Notes under the pieces: model-generated
What the model was told of the DNA's origin: nothing
What the model saw: the letters and a program-made list of their open reading frames with translations, nothing else
Databases searched by the model: none
Assembly (NCBI GenBank): GCA_033344915.1
Contig: JAWPML010000001.1
Location: 4,417,364-4,481,363, forward strand
Direction: 5' to 3'
Source: Acidimicrobiales bacterium
Lineage (GTDB): Bacteria > Actinomycetota > Acidimicrobiia > Acidimicrobiales > Aldehydirespiratoraceae
DNA: 64,000 bases
Translations under genes and position numbers: made by a program
Shown: positions 34,872 through 44,055 of the stretch, piece after piece
How the letters are laid out: each line of letters opens with the position of its first letter
Position numbering within the stretch: position 1 is the stretch's first letter

Positions 34872-35353
34872 AGGTAGTTGCCGGTGTGCTCCGGGAGCCC
34901 GGGTGCCTTTCCGGCCGGGCTCGGCGGGCGGCCGCCCGGGCGGCGGGCGGCGAGCATCTGGAGCTGTTGCTGGGCCGCGGCCTGTTGGGCGGCCATGGAT
35001 GCCTGGAGTCCCTGGAGCAGTCCCTGTAACCAGCCGACGAGTTGGGCCTGCGCCACGCGGATCTCGGCTTCGGTCGGCACGCCCTGATCGTCGCAGCAGG
35101 CGACGAACTCGGTGAGTTCGTCCATCAGGTCGGACGACAACACGGTGCCGAGCTCCTCCATCGTCTCGGCGTGGATTCGAGCGAGCATCTGCCGGCTCTC
35201 CTCGTCGGTCGTCGCGTCGCGCACCTCGACCATCAGCGTCTGGAGCATCGTGCCCAGACGGATCAGCTTCGCCGGGTCGGAGACATCGGGCTCGGGGTCA
35301 CTGGGTTCGGAGGCACTGGGTTCGGAGACACTGGGTTCGGCGGCATCGCTCAT
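34868..35353 (-). CDS. bpa: Bacterial proteasome activator Bpa (PafE)
   Basis: 161 aa. Ring-forming activator that opens the 20S proteasome without ATP. The family core is visible: KLIRLGTMLQTLMVEVRDATTDEESRQMLARIH and DELTEFVACCDDQGVPTEAEIRVAQAQLVGWLQGLLQGLQ in outline. The Gln/Ala-rich helix end and the C-terminal HTGNYL fit the GxYL tail that docks into the proteasome; mycobacterial Bpa ends GQYL. The N-terminus has a 5-residue SEPSx repeat coded by a 15-bp DNA repeat. Presence implies a 20S proteasome elsewhere in the genome. Confidence 0.88.
   Translation of the reverse strand: MSDAAEPSVSEPSASEPSDPEPDVSDPAKLIRLGTMLQTLMVEVRDATTDEESRQMLARIHAETMEELGTVLSSDLMDELTEFVACCDDQGVPTEAEIRVAQAQLVGWLQGLLQGLQASMAAQQAAAQQQLQMLAARRPGGRPPSPAGKAPGLPEHTGNYL
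35299..35343. repeat. 15-bp tandem repeat in the bpa 5' end
   Basis: CACTGGGTTCGG plus three variable bases at 35299, 35314 and 35329. In frame, it codes SEPS-type pentapeptides in the disordered N-terminus of Bpa; copy number could vary without a frameshift. Confidence 0.8.
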
Positions 35354-35407
35354 GTCCTCAATGTGGCACAGATCGCAACGGCACCGGCGGGCACGGGGGC
35401 CGACCAC

Positions 35408-35413
35408 TAGCGT
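35408..35413 (+). promoter_or_regulatory. -10 hexamer TAGCGT, leaderless SRPBCC gene
   Basis: TAGCGT ends 6 nt before the ATG at 35420. Confidence 0.5.
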
Positions 35414-35419
35414 CGTCTC

Positions 35420-35848
35420 ATGGAGATTCGGTCCGAGATCGACATCGACCGGCCGGTGGAGCAGGTGTTCGCCGTCGTTGCCGACATGTCGCGCAACCCG
35501 GAGTGGCAGACCGGCATGGTCTCGTGCAGCTGGACGACAGAACCGCCGATCCTCGTCGGATCGACCTACGACCAGGTCGCGTCGTTCATGGGGCGGGAGA
35601 TCCTCACCACGTTCGAGGTCACGGAGTTCGACGCACCGTCGCGCATCCGGATCGAGAGCATCGTCTCGACGTTTCCCCTCGACATCACGCGCACCGTCGA
35701 GCCCCGCGGCGACGGCAGCCGGGTCGTGGCGGTCGTCCGCGGCGAACCGGGCGGTCTGATGAAGCTGTTCGCGCCATTGATGACGTTCCAGGCGCGGCGC
35801 TCGATCCGGGCCGACTACCAGCGGCTCAAGGAGCTGCTCGAGGGCTGA
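35420..35848 (+). CDS. SRPBCC-family (polyketide cyclase/dehydrase-like) protein
   Basis: 142 aa. Starts MEIRSEIDIDRPVEQVFAVVAD, then NPEWQTGM, the usual opening of the Bet v1/START-like fold that forms a deep hydrophobic pocket; GDGSRVVAVVRGEPGG and the long C-terminal helix complete it. Cytoplasmic, with no signal peptide. Ligand unknown. It converges on the pseudo-peptidase gene, 2 bp away. Confidence 0.85.
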   Translation: MEIRSEIDIDRPVEQVFAVVADMSRNPEWQTGMVSCSWTTEPPILVGSTYDQVASFMGREILTTFEVTEFDAPSRIRIESIVSTFPLDITRTVEPRGDGSRVVAVVRGEPGGLMKLFAPLMTFQARRSIRADYQRLKELLEG

Positions 35849-35850
35849 GC

Positions 35851-37674
35851 TCAGCTCACGGCGGCAGACGTCATGGCCGGGACGAGCACTGCGTCGACCA
35901 GGAGATCGATGTCGTCTGTCGTCGCCTGGAGCACCATGACGACGACGCTGTCCCCGAACCCACCGACGGCGATGGCCTGTCGCGTGTCGCCGGTGGTGTC
36001 GAAGTCGTCGCCACCTCTCGCCAGGAGCCAGAGACGCTCGTCGATCAGCTGCTCGGTCAGCTGCGGATCGGTCATGCCCCACTCGCTGACGAAGTCGTTG
36101 CGCGTCTGTTCCAACCCCGCGGCGTCGAAGAGGTAGACGTCGAGGTTGGTGAGGTCCACCGGGTCGGCGTCGCGCCACCAGGTGCCGAAGCCCGAGTCGG
36201 TCCAGCTGTCCGGCACGAGGAGACTCACGGCCCGATCGTCGAGGACGTACTCGCCAGGCACGAGCTCGACGCTCGTGCGATCGGCGATGCGCAACGGCTC
36301 GGCGCACGTCGGGTTGGGGCCGCCGTCGCCGAGATGGGAGGTGATGGCCTCGACGATGCACGAATGGGTGGGAGAGCCGACCGTCTGCTCCACGACGAGC
36401 GGATCGGCGAGCGCCCGGAGCCGCTCGCTGTCGGGCGTCGACGCCGTGACGATGATCAGGCCGGGCGTGTGGTCGTCGGCCTCCTCGGCCTCGCCGTCGT
36501 ACCAGACCGGACAGTTGACGCGGAAGAAGTCCATCGAGTCGACGGCGTCGATGCGGAGCGCGTCGTGGAACCCGGCGAAGTCGGCCGGCTCCGTGGCCCA
36601 CCGGGCGCACGCCTGGCCGAGCCACTCGACGGTGGCGTCGCCGCCCCCTCCGGCGGTGATGAACTGCGAGACGGTGTCGGCGTCGCGGTCGAGCAGTGCC
36701 TGGTGCAGGGTCGGCAGGAAGCCGACCGTCTCGGGGCGGTCGACCTCGCGATGCAGGGCGGAGACCATCCACTCGGTGTCGATCCGCCGCTCCTCACCGT
36801 TGAAGGGGTCGGTGAAGACGAGCGGCGCCGCGTCGAGCGTGCCGATCAGGTCGAGGAACTCGTCGATCGTGCCGATGCTGGCGCAGTTCGCACTCGACCG
36901 GCACGTCTCCCAGGCGTAGTCGAGCGACTGCACCGTGCGCCCGACGGACCGCAGGATCGGGTCCGACGGCGCCAGGCTGGGCTCGATCAGGATGTGGTGC
37001 CGGACGGTGAGTTCGCGCATGACCCCGGGCACCACGTCGGCTCGGATGTTGGCGGCGACGAGGTCGAGATCATCGATCCCCAGCGCCCGGAGCGCGAGGA
37101 CGACGTCGTCGATCTGGCGGTTCCGCAGGGCGCCGTCCACGTCCACGCCGGCATCGGTGTGACGGTCGAGGCAGCCAGTCGTCGCGGCGACCACCTCGTC
37201 GTCGTCGGCTTCCGCGGCGAGCGCAAACCACTCCGGGCAGCTCATGGCGGGACCGCCGGGCCACATGGTGCGGCTGCCGAGGATCACGACCGGCCGACCG
37301 GGAAACTCGACGTCGGTGGGCGCGAAGTCGCCGAAGCCGGACTCGAGGAACACCAGCGGCGTGCCGGTGCCGTCGGCGCCGTGGACGCGGAACCCGATGG
37401 CGACGAGGTCCGGCGAGCCCGGCGTCTGGGGAACGAGCACCCGTCCGCAGCGGTCCTCCCCCTCGAAACAGTCGTCGTCGACGACTTCGACACCCGGTGG
37501 TGGCTCGATGGCGGGCTCGCTCGCGGGTTCGTCATCGTTCGTGACCGGCTCGGTCGTCGGGGCGGCGCCGGTCGTGGTGGTCTGCTCGATCGCCCAGGGG
37601 CTCTCCTGGGAGGCACCGCTGCACGCGGATGCGGCCAGGGCGATGGTGATGCAGAGCGCGCCGAGCCGGTTCAT
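35851..37674 (-). CDS. Inactive paralogue of the neighbouring alpha/beta-hydrolase peptidase
   Basis: 607 aa lipoprotein (lipobox AASAC, then a Thr/Glu/Pro-rich linker). It aligns end to end with the upstream peptidase but the catalytic blocks are gone: HGGPGG is LESGFGDF, YDQRGGGRS is LGSRTMWPGG, and the nucleophile region YGSSYGT is AANIRADV, so no Ser is present there. Hydrophobic and Cys positions (CPEW, CRSSANC) are kept, suggesting a maintained fold. Its ATG overlaps the peptidase stop by 4 nt, so the two are made together. It may bind or regulate rather than cleave (inference). Confidence 0.75.
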   Translation of the reverse strand: MNRLGALCITIALAASACSGASQESPWAIEQTTTTGAAPTTEPVTNDDEPASEPAIEPPPGVEVVDDDCFEGEDRCGRVLVPQTPGSPDLVAIGFRVHGADGTGTPLVFLESGFGDFAPTDVEFPGRPVVILGSRTMWPGGPAMSCPEWFALAAEADDDEVVAATTGCLDRHTDAGVDVDGALRNRQIDDVVLALRALGIDDLDLVAANIRADVVPGVMRELTVRHHILIEPSLAPSDPILRSVGRTVQSLDYAWETCRSSANCASIGTIDEFLDLIGTLDAAPLVFTDPFNGEERRIDTEWMVSALHREVDRPETVGFLPTLHQALLDRDADTVSQFITAGGGGDATVEWLGQACARWATEPADFAGFHDALRIDAVDSMDFFRVNCPVWYDGEAEEADDHTPGLIIVTASTPDSERLRALADPLVVEQTVGSPTHSCIVEAITSHLGDGGPNPTCAEPLRIADRTSVELVPGEYVLDDRAVSLLVPDSWTDSGFGTWWRDADPVDLTNLDVYLFDAAGLEQTRNDFVSEWGMTDPQLTEQLIDERLWLLARGGDDFDTTGDTRQAIAVGGFGDSVVVMVLQATTDDIDLLVDAVLVPAMTSAAVS

Positions 37675-39713
37675 ACGTCGTCCCCGATGGAGCGGGCGAC
37701 CGGCGCGAGGATCTCGGCCTCCAGCCGCGGGTCGGCGCCGACCTGGAGGTGCAGGGTCACGTCCATCCCGGTCGTCGGGTTGCGGTAGCGGATCAGGTCA
37801 CCGGCAGTGGAGAAGATGACCTCACGGACCCATCCGGGCGGGGTGACGCCACTCGGGAACTCCGCCCAGTCGGCATCGACCCATTCGTAGTTCAGGTGGG
37901 TCGTGACGTCGTAGGTGCTGCCGGGGTTGCGGACGATCACGGCCGTGAGGTCCCAGACGTCGAGATCGCGCCAGCGGATGTGTGCGTCCTCGCGCCAATC
38001 CCCCCACCAGTCCGGCAGCCGCAGGTCCAGGTACTCGCCGTCGCCGTCCAGGTCGAGCGATGCGTCGACGAGCTGCCACGGCTCGCGGAAGCGTTCGGCG
38101 AGATTCGGCATCGGGAGGTGGGTCGGGCTGCCCGCGCAGCTCGTGTCGAGGAGGAGATCCGGGTGCTCGACGAAGGCCGTCATCAGCCCGGTCGCGCACC
38201 ACCCCTCGTCGCTGTCGTGGCCCATCTCGGCCCGGTGCACCAGCCGGGCCCGCGGCAGCCGGTCGGCGAGGATGTCGGCCCAGGCCGGGGGCGTGATCGG
38301 GTCCGTGGCGCCGGCGAAGATCAGCGTCGGGACGTCCCACGTGACCGGATCGTCCTCCCAGGGCGCAGCGACGTCGGTCGTCCATTCGTCGCAGATGGTG
38401 AGCGAGTCGATCCCGTTGATCGACGGGGCGAGGTCGACGGCACGGAGGAACTCGTGGGTCAACGGTCGTGCGAGTTGGTCGTCGGTCGTGAACGGTGCCT
38501 CGTCGGCGCACTGCACGAGGAGGAACGTGGCGGTGTCGACATAGTCGAAGACGCTGTTGCGGGCGAGGCGCTCGAGGCGTTCGGTGTGGCCGTCGGCGTA
38601 GTCGATCAGGAGGTCGGGGATGTCGGCGGCGTCGGCCCCGACGTAGAGCATGCTGTGGAGTCCGTTCAGCAGATCGGTGCCGTCGAAGAGGGTCGGCTGG
38701 ACCTCGTCGAGGGTGTAGGCCAGGTCGATCGCGAGCGGGTTCGTGTCGAGCTCGGCCACGAGATCCTCGAGCGCCTGCCAGCCGTCCGGCAGCGCCGCCG
38801 CACACGTGTCGTCGTCGGCACACCCGGCGAACACCGCATCCAACGCGCCTTCCATCGAGGTCGGGATCGACCCCATCAGGTTGACCTCGACGGGGTAGGC
38901 GCCCGACAGGATGACCGAGCGAACGCCGGCCGGCTCGTCGCGCAGCACGGTCTGGGCGAGACGCGTGCCGTAGCTCGAACCGTAGATGTTGTACTGCTGG
39001 ACCCCGAGCGCCCACATCAGGTCGACGAGGTCCTGGGCGTTGATCCGGCTGCTGAACGCGGACGGGTCCGTCGTCACGTCGTCGAACTTGGTCGCGCACG
39101 CCGCGAGGTCGGCGAGGTAGTCGGGCGCGAGGGCGTCGTGGGGTGTTGCCGTCGAGTGGAACCGCTCGCCGCTCGCGGAGACCTCGTGGCAACGCGGCGT
39201 CGTGGTCGATCGACCGCCGCCGCGTTGGTCGTAGAGGATCACGTCGCGGGTCTCGATGAAGGGGGCGACGATCGACTCGTACCAGACGTCGGCCTCGTCG
39301 AGGATCGCGCCGCCGGGACCGCCGTGGAGATACACGACGGGGTCCGACCTGACCGCTTCGGACTCACCCGTCGCGGTGAAACGGGCGAACGCGATCGAGA
39401 CCTCGTACTCGGCGTCGAGACCCCGTCCGGGTAGGACGACGGTGCCGCACACCGCGTCGGCGAGATCCTCGCGTTCGAAGGGACAAGTGGTCCGACTGAC
39501 GTCGGGACGTTCACCCGTTCGTTCGATGACGTCGACGTCGGGATCGAGCTCGATCGTGTCCGGGTCGGGCAGCACGAACGGTGCATCGTCGATCAGCGGC
39601 TCTCCCCGGGCCGCCGCGATGGCCTCCCGTTCGGAGGCGCTGGTCTCCGCACAACCGGCGGCGATCAGCCCGACGATCGCGCCGAATGCGAGGAATCGGG
39701 GAACGCGCCGCAT
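37671..39713 (-). CDS. Secreted alpha/beta-hydrolase peptidase lipoprotein (TAP/prolyl-aminopeptidase-like)
   Basis: 680 aa. Lipobox IAAGC at residue 21. The fold resembles Streptomyces tripeptidyl aminopeptidase and SlpD-type enzymes: oxyanion VVYLHGGPGG, YDQRGGGRST, nucleophile Ser247 in YGSSYGTR, acid in IFAGATDPITPP and His in AEMGHDSDEGWC. An extra C-terminal domain of about 150 residues follows. It probably trims peptides outside the cell. First of a two-gene operon with an inactive paralogue. TAGGGT 7 nt before the ATG supports the start. Confidence 0.88.
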   Translation of the reverse strand: MRRVPRFLAFGAIVGLIAAGCAETSASEREAIAAARGEPLIDDAPFVLPDPDTIELDPDVDVIERTGERPDVSRTTCPFEREDLADAVCGTVVLPGRGLDAEYEVSIAFARFTATGESEAVRSDPVVYLHGGPGGAILDEADVWYESIVAPFIETRDVILYDQRGGGRSTTTPRCHEVSASGERFHSTATPHDALAPDYLADLAACATKFDDVTTDPSAFSSRINAQDLVDLMWALGVQQYNIYGSSYGTRLAQTVLRDEPAGVRSVILSGAYPVEVNLMGSIPTSMEGALDAVFAGCADDDTCAAALPDGWQALEDLVAELDTNPLAIDLAYTLDEVQPTLFDGTDLLNGLHSMLYVGADAADIPDLLIDYADGHTERLERLARNSVFDYVDTATFLLVQCADEAPFTTDDQLARPLTHEFLRAVDLAPSINGIDSLTICDEWTTDVAAPWEDDPVTWDVPTLIFAGATDPITPPAWADILADRLPRARLVHRAEMGHDSDEGWCATGLMTAFVEHPDLLLDTSCAGSPTHLPMPNLAERFREPWQLVDASLDLDGDGEYLDLRLPDWWGDWREDAHIRWRDLDVWDLTAVIVRNPGSTYDVTTHLNYEWVDADWAEFPSGVTPPGWVREVIFSTAGDLIRYRNPTTGMDVTLHLQVGADPRLEAEILAPVARSIGDDV

Positions 39714-39720
39714 CGGGTCA

Positions 39721-39726
39721 ACCCTA
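39721..39726 (-). promoter_or_regulatory. -10 hexamer TAGGGT for the peptidase operon, leaderless
   Basis: Ends 7 nt before the ATG at 39713. It shares a 34-bp gap with the divergent typA hexamer at 39735-39740, so the two promoters must overlap. Confidence 0.5.
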
Positions 39727-39734
39727 CGTGTCGG

Positions 39735-39740
39735 TACCCT
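39735..39740 (+). promoter_or_regulatory. -10 hexamer TACCCT for typA, leaderless
   Basis: Ends 7 nt before the GTG at 39748. Confidence 0.5.
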
Positions 39741-39747
39741 TCCGCCG

Positions 39748-41604
39748 GTGACGCCCCCCACCACCGACGCGCTCGAGCGCGTCGAGACCCTCAGGAACGT
39801 GGCGATGATCGCCCACGTCGACCACGGGAAGACGACGCTCGTCGACGCCCTCCTCCGCCAGGCCGGTGCCTTCCGCGAGGGAGCCGAGCTCACCGATCGC
39901 GTCATGGACTCGATGGACCTCGAACGCGAGAAGGGGATCACCATTCTCGCCAAGAACACGGCGATTCGTTTCGGCGACGTGAAGATCAACATCGTCGACA
40001 CGCCCGGCCACGCGGACTTCGGCGGCGAGGTCGAGCGCGCCCTGACCATGGTCGACGCCGTCGTGCTGCTCGTGGACGCATCCGAGGGTCCGCTTCCGCA
40101 GACGCGCTTCGTGCTCCGCAAGGCGCTGGCCCGCCGGCTCCCGGTCGTTTTGGTCATCAACAAGATCGATCGGCCCGACGCCCGCATCTCTGAGGTCGTC
40201 GACGAGGTGTACGAGCTGTTCCTCGACCTCGATGCGGACGAGGAGCAGATCGATTTCCCGATCGTGTACACCGTGGCCCGCGAGGGGCTGGCGACGCTCG
40301 ACCCGGCGGTTCCGGGCACCGACATGCAGCCGCTGTTCGACGTGCTCCTGAACACCGTCCCCGCCCCGTTGCACGATCCGGCCCATCCCATGCGGGCGTG
40401 GGTCACCAACCTCGACTCGTCCCCCTACGTCGGCCGTATCGCCGTGTGCCGGGTCGAGCACGGCACGATCCGCAAGGGCCAGGCGCTCGCCTGGTGCCGC
40501 GAGGACGGCTCGATCGCGAGCGCCCGCGTCGGCACCCTGACGGTCACCGAAGCGCTCGACCGGGTCGACGTCGAATCGGCGGGCCCGGGTGAGCTGATCG
40601 GCGTCTCCGGGCTCGACGACGTGACGATCGGCGAGACGCTCGCCGATCCCGAGGATCCCCGCCCGTTTCCCGCGATCACCGTCGACGAGCCGACCCTCTC
40701 GATGACGATCGGTACGAACACGTCGCCGCTCGCCGGCGCCGACGGTTCGAAGCTGACCGCACGACTCATCAAGGCCCGCCTGGACGCGGAACTGATCGGC
40801 AACGTGTCGATCCGCGTCCTGGCCACCGAACGACCCGACACGTGGGAGGTGCAGGGCCGTGGTGAGCTCCAGCTCGCGATCCTCGTCGAGACCATGCGAC
40901 GCGAAGGCTTCGAGCTGACGGTCGGCAAGCCGGAGGTGCTCACCCGCGAGATCGACGGCACCCTGCACGAACCGACCGAGCGGCTCACGATCGACGTTCC
41001 CGAGGAACACGTCGGCGCGGTCACCCAGCTCCTCGGCGAGCGCAAGGCCCGCATGGAGGACATGACCAACCACGGCACCGGGTGGGTCCGTCTCGACTAC
41101 ATCGTCCCGGCCCGCGCCCTCATCGGTTTCCGTACCGAGTTCCTGACCGAGACGAGGGGCACCGGGCTCCTGCACCACGTGTTCGAGGGGTGGGTCCCGT
41201 GGGCGGGCGAGATCCGCACCCGCACCCGCGGCAGCGTCGTCGCCGACCGCACCGGCGAGACCACCGGCTACGCGATCATCGCCCTCCAGGAGCGCACCGC
41301 CCTCTATGTCGGCCCTGGGGTCCGCGTCTACGAGGGGATGATCGTCGGTGAGAACGCACGGGCCGAGGACATGGACGTCAACATCTGCAAGGAGAAGAAG
41401 CAGACCAACATCCGCACCCAGTCCAGCGACGACACCGTGCGGCTCACCCCGCCCAAGCTGTTCTCCCTCGAGCAGGCGCTCGAGACCATCGCCGACGACG
41501 AGTGCGTCGAGGTGACGCCCGCCAACGTCCGCATGCGCAAGACGGTGCTCGACGCCGGCGACCGCGCCCGGATCGTCAAGAAGCTGAAGACGCCCCGCGA
41601 CTAG
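39748..41604 (+). CDS. typA: Ribosome-associated GTPase TypA/BipA
   Basis: 618 aa, GTG start. Translational GTPase of the EF-G type: G1 AHVDHGKTT, G3 DTPGHADFGGEVER, G4 NKIDRPDARISE; then EF-Tu domain 2, EF-G domains III/V and the TypA-specific C-terminal domain (RGSVVADRTGETTGYAI, KEKKQTNIRTQSSDDTVRL). It acts on ribosome assembly and stress adaptation. The frame is open far upstream, but homology begins at VETLRNVAMIAHVDHGK, 13 codons after this GTG. It converges on the RDD gene with a 4-nt overlap. Confidence 0.96.
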   Translation: MTPPTTDALERVETLRNVAMIAHVDHGKTTLVDALLRQAGAFREGAELTDRVMDSMDLEREKGITILAKNTAIRFGDVKINIVDTPGHADFGGEVERALTMVDAVVLLVDASEGPLPQTRFVLRKALARRLPVVLVINKIDRPDARISEVVDEVYELFLDLDADEEQIDFPIVYTVAREGLATLDPAVPGTDMQPLFDVLLNTVPAPLHDPAHPMRAWVTNLDSSPYVGRIAVCRVEHGTIRKGQALAWCREDGSIASARVGTLTVTEALDRVDVESAGPGELIGVSGLDDVTIGETLADPEDPRPFPAITVDEPTLSMTIGTNTSPLAGADGSKLTARLIKARLDAELIGNVSIRVLATERPDTWEVQGRGELQLAILVETMRREGFELTVGKPEVLTREIDGTLHEPTERLTIDVPEEHVGAVTQLLGERKARMEDMTNHGTGWVRLDYIVPARALIGFRTEFLTETRGTGLLHHVFEGWVPWAGEIRTRTRGSVVADRTGETTGYAIIALQERTALYVGPGVRVYEGMIVGENARAEDMDVNICKEKKQTNIRTQSSDDTVRLTPPKLFSLEQALETIADDECVEVTPANVRMRKTVLDAGDRARIVKKLKTPRD

Positions 41605-42209
41605 CTGCGGTACACCCGGGTCGAGGCGATCCGGTCGAAGAGACTCCGGTTCAGGGGATCCGTGGCGATCATGATCGTGCCGGCGAGGGCGATGACGATC
41701 CACACGATCACGCCGAGGACGGGGATCAGGGTGACCAGCCAGGGAACGGATCGCAGCGTTGCGACACCGACGCTCGGGTTGGTCCCCGCCGCGGACCGGA
41801 TGCGCATGCCGGTCGCCAGCTTGCCGGGCGAACCACCCTTGGTCGTGATGAGGGCGATCGAAATGGCGAGGAAGACGAGCCAGCCGAGATAGATGCCGGG
41901 GCCGTTGATCTCGAAACTGAAGTCGTCGCCGGTCCGATCCGACGTGTCCTCGAAGAACGGGATCGCGACGATGATCGAGATGGCGACGCCGATGACACCG
42001 TCGATCAGCACCGCAAGGATGCGCATGCCCACGTCGGCGCCGCCCGAATCGCTGACGGCGCCGGCCGGCCCGGCCGTGGGCGCGGGCGGCATCGCATCGC
42101 CGACCCATTGGGTGCCGTCCCAGTACCGCACGTAGCCGGGGGGATCGCCCTCGGCGTGGTAGTGGCCGGGCGCGATGTTGCCGGAGGGGTCGGGGGTCGG
42201 TGCGGTCAT
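41601..42209 (-). CDS. DUF2510 - RDD-domain membrane protein 1
   Basis: 202 aa. The N-terminus holds a DUF2510-like tryptophan motif (VRYWDGTQWVGD). An RDD transmembrane domain of about three or four helices follows (MRILAVLIDGVIGVAI with the Arg-Asp pair, then GGSPGKLATGMRI). Function unknown; some RDD proteins are ion antiporters. It overlaps its paralogue by 4 nt and is last in the FKBP-P450-RDD-RDD operon. Confidence 0.85.
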   Translation of the reverse strand: MTAPTPDPSGNIAPGHYHAEGDPPGYVRYWDGTQWVGDAMPPAPTAGPAGAVSDSGGADVGMRILAVLIDGVIGVAISIIVAIPFFEDTSDRTGDDFSFEINGPGIYLGWLVFLAISIALITTKGGSPGKLATGMRIRSAAGTNPSVGVATLRSVPWLVTLIPVLGVIVWIVIALAGTIMIATDPLNRSLFDRIASTRVYRS

Positions 42210-42859
42210 GCGGTCCTCGAGGAGAAGGGTGGTCGGTTGACGTAGTGCTTGTGGACGACCCGTGTGTCGGCGACGCGATCGTAGACGCTTCGCCGCTCGG
42301 GATCGTTGGACACCCAGACGAGGCAGGCGACGGCGACACCCAGGCTCACCAACATGCCGAGAAATGGGATCATCGCTGCGAGGTTCGGGATGACCCGCCT
42401 GAAGGCTGCGGCGAAGCCCGGTGGCGAGGTCACCGCGTCCGATCGGGTGATGCGGATGCCGACGATCAGCTTGCCCGGCGTGCCGCCGAGGCGCGCGATC
42501 ATGAGCACGATCACGAGCGTCGAGATCGCGCCGACGGTGAGCGTCCCCCACTCGAACTGCTGGTCGAGGAACGAGTTCTCCCGGTTGTACGCGTCGGGGT
42601 CCTCGAACGCGACACGGAGATCATCCCAGAAGATGACGAAGGTGAGGATCATCCCGATCATCCCGTCGATGAGGGCCGCCCCGATCCGGATTCCGACCCC
42701 CGCGTAGCGCGCGTCGGGGACGGCAACCGGCGTCCGGTGGCCCGGTGGGGCGGGGATGGGGTCGCCGACCCACTGCGTGCCGTCCCAGTATCGGACGGTG
42801 CCGGGTGGATCGCCTTGTGCGTGGTGGTGCCCGGGCGGGGCGACGTCGCCGGTGCTCAT
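42206..42859 (-). CDS. DUF2510 - RDD-domain membrane protein 2
   Basis: 217 aa paralogue of the next gene: same VRYWDGTQWVGD motif, then IRIGAALIDGMIGMIL and GGTPGKLIVGIRI of the RDD domain. The N-terminal 20 residues (PPGHHHAQGDPPG) correspond closely to the paralogue, so this is a tandem duplication. ATGA overlaps on both sides (P450 stop and RDD 1 start). Confidence 0.85.
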   Translation of the reverse strand: MSTGDVAPPGHHHAQGDPPGTVRYWDGTQWVGDPIPAPPGHRTPVAVPDARYAGVGIRIGAALIDGMIGMILTFVIFWDDLRVAFEDPDAYNRENSFLDQQFEWGTLTVGAISTLVIVLMIARLGGTPGKLIVGIRITRSDAVTSPPGFAAAFRRVIPNLAAMIPFLGMLVSLGVAVACLVWVSNDPERRSVYDRVADTRVVHKHYVNRPPFSSRTA

Positions 42860-44049
42860 GTCAGTCTGACGGGGAGCGACTTGAGCGAGTTGTTGAGGTT
42901 CGACTGCTGGCGCCGGGGCTCGCCGGTCAGCTCGATGGTCGGCCAACGGGCCAGGACCTCCTCGAAGAAGACGCGGCCTTCGAGCCGGGCGAGATGCACG
43001 CCGAGGCAGAAGTGGGTGGCGATCCCGAACGAGAGGTGGTGGTTGGGGCTGCGGGTGATGTCGAACCGCTGCGGGTCCTCGAACACGTCCTCGTCGCGGT
43101 TGGCGGACGTGTACATCATCGCGACCTTGTCGCCCGCCGCGATCGACGCGCCACCGAGTTCGGTGTCGGTGGTCGCCGTGCGCCGGAAGTAGTGGAGAGG
43201 ATTCGCCCAACGCAGGATCTCCTCGACGGCTGAGGGGATGAGGGTGCGGTCGTCACGCAGCATCTGCAGCTGTTCGGGATGCTGGAGCAGCGCGAGCAGA
43301 CCGCCGGAGAGCATGGTGCGGGTGGTGTCGTTGCCCGCCGTGACGAGCTGCACGAAGAAGCGGCCGAAGTCGATGTCGGTCATCTGCTTGCCGTCGAACT
43401 CGCCGCCGAGGAGCAGGTCGGTGAGGTCGCCCTGCTCGGGCATCTCGCGGCGCGTTGCGGCGAAGCCGATCCCGTACATCGCCATGTCGACGCTCGAGTT
43501 GCCGCGGTCGGCCGCGTCGGCGATGTCCGGGTCCTGTCCGCCACTGTTGCGCTCGGCCATGGCGTGGATGTCGGCCCAGTCCTCGCGGGGGATGCCCATG
43601 AGTTCGCCGACGACCTGGCTCGGCAGATGGGCGCACACGTCGTGCACGAACTCGACCTCGGGGCCGATGGCGTCGGCCCGGTCGAGGATCTCCCGGGTGA
43701 TCGTGCGGATCCGATCCTCCATCCCGCCGATGACCCGAGCCTTGAACTCCGGTGCGATCGGTCGCCGGTAGGCCGTGTGGCGCGGGGGGTCCATCGCGAG
43801 GAGCATGTCGCGCATCTGTTCCAGGCTCGCCGGCTCGAGGTCCTCGAGCACGACCCCGCCGAGCGACGCCGAGAAGATCTCCGGATGCTTCGCGACGTGG
43901 ACGACGTCGGCATGGCGCAGCACCGCCCAGTAGCCGGGTTCGCCGTCCATGTCCTGCCACACCACCGGCTGCTCGCGGCGGAGCCGGGTGAACAGCTCGT
44001 GGGGCGGGCCGTCGACGTAGGTCTCGGGGCGGTGGAGGTCGAGGTCCAT
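42856..44049 (-). CDS. Cytochrome P450
   Basis: 397 aa, soluble bacterial size. I-helix VTAGNDTTRTM (acid-alcohol pair for O2 activation), ExxR in AVEEILRW and the haem loop FGIATHFCLGVHLARLE with the Cys ligand. It resembles CYP families acting on terpenoids or steroids in actinobacteria, but substrate is unknown. No ferredoxin is adjacent. The FKBP gene ends 6 bp upstream. The ATG at 44049 is where homology starts (MDLDLHRPETYVDGPPHELF). Confidence 0.95.
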   Translation of the reverse strand: MDLDLHRPETYVDGPPHELFTRLRREQPVVWQDMDGEPGYWAVLRHADVVHVAKHPEIFSASLGGVVLEDLEPASLEQMRDMLLAMDPPRHTAYRRPIAPEFKARVIGGMEDRIRTITREILDRADAIGPEVEFVHDVCAHLPSQVVGELMGIPREDWADIHAMAERNSGGQDPDIADAADRGNSSVDMAMYGIGFAATRREMPEQGDLTDLLLGGEFDGKQMTDIDFGRFFVQLVTAGNDTTRTMLSGGLLALLQHPEQLQMLRDDRTLIPSAVEEILRWANPLHYFRRTATTDTELGGASIAAGDKVAMMYTSANRDEDVFEDPQRFDITRSPNHHLSFGIATHFCLGVHLARLEGRVFFEEVLARWPTIELTGEPRRQQSNLNNSLKSLPVRLT

Positions 44050-44055
44050 GGCCGC

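Noticed and set aside
35299..35343. 15-bp repeat as a regulatory iteron
   Set aside because: It is in frame within bpa and codes a disordered SEPS repeat, so a coding origin is simpler.
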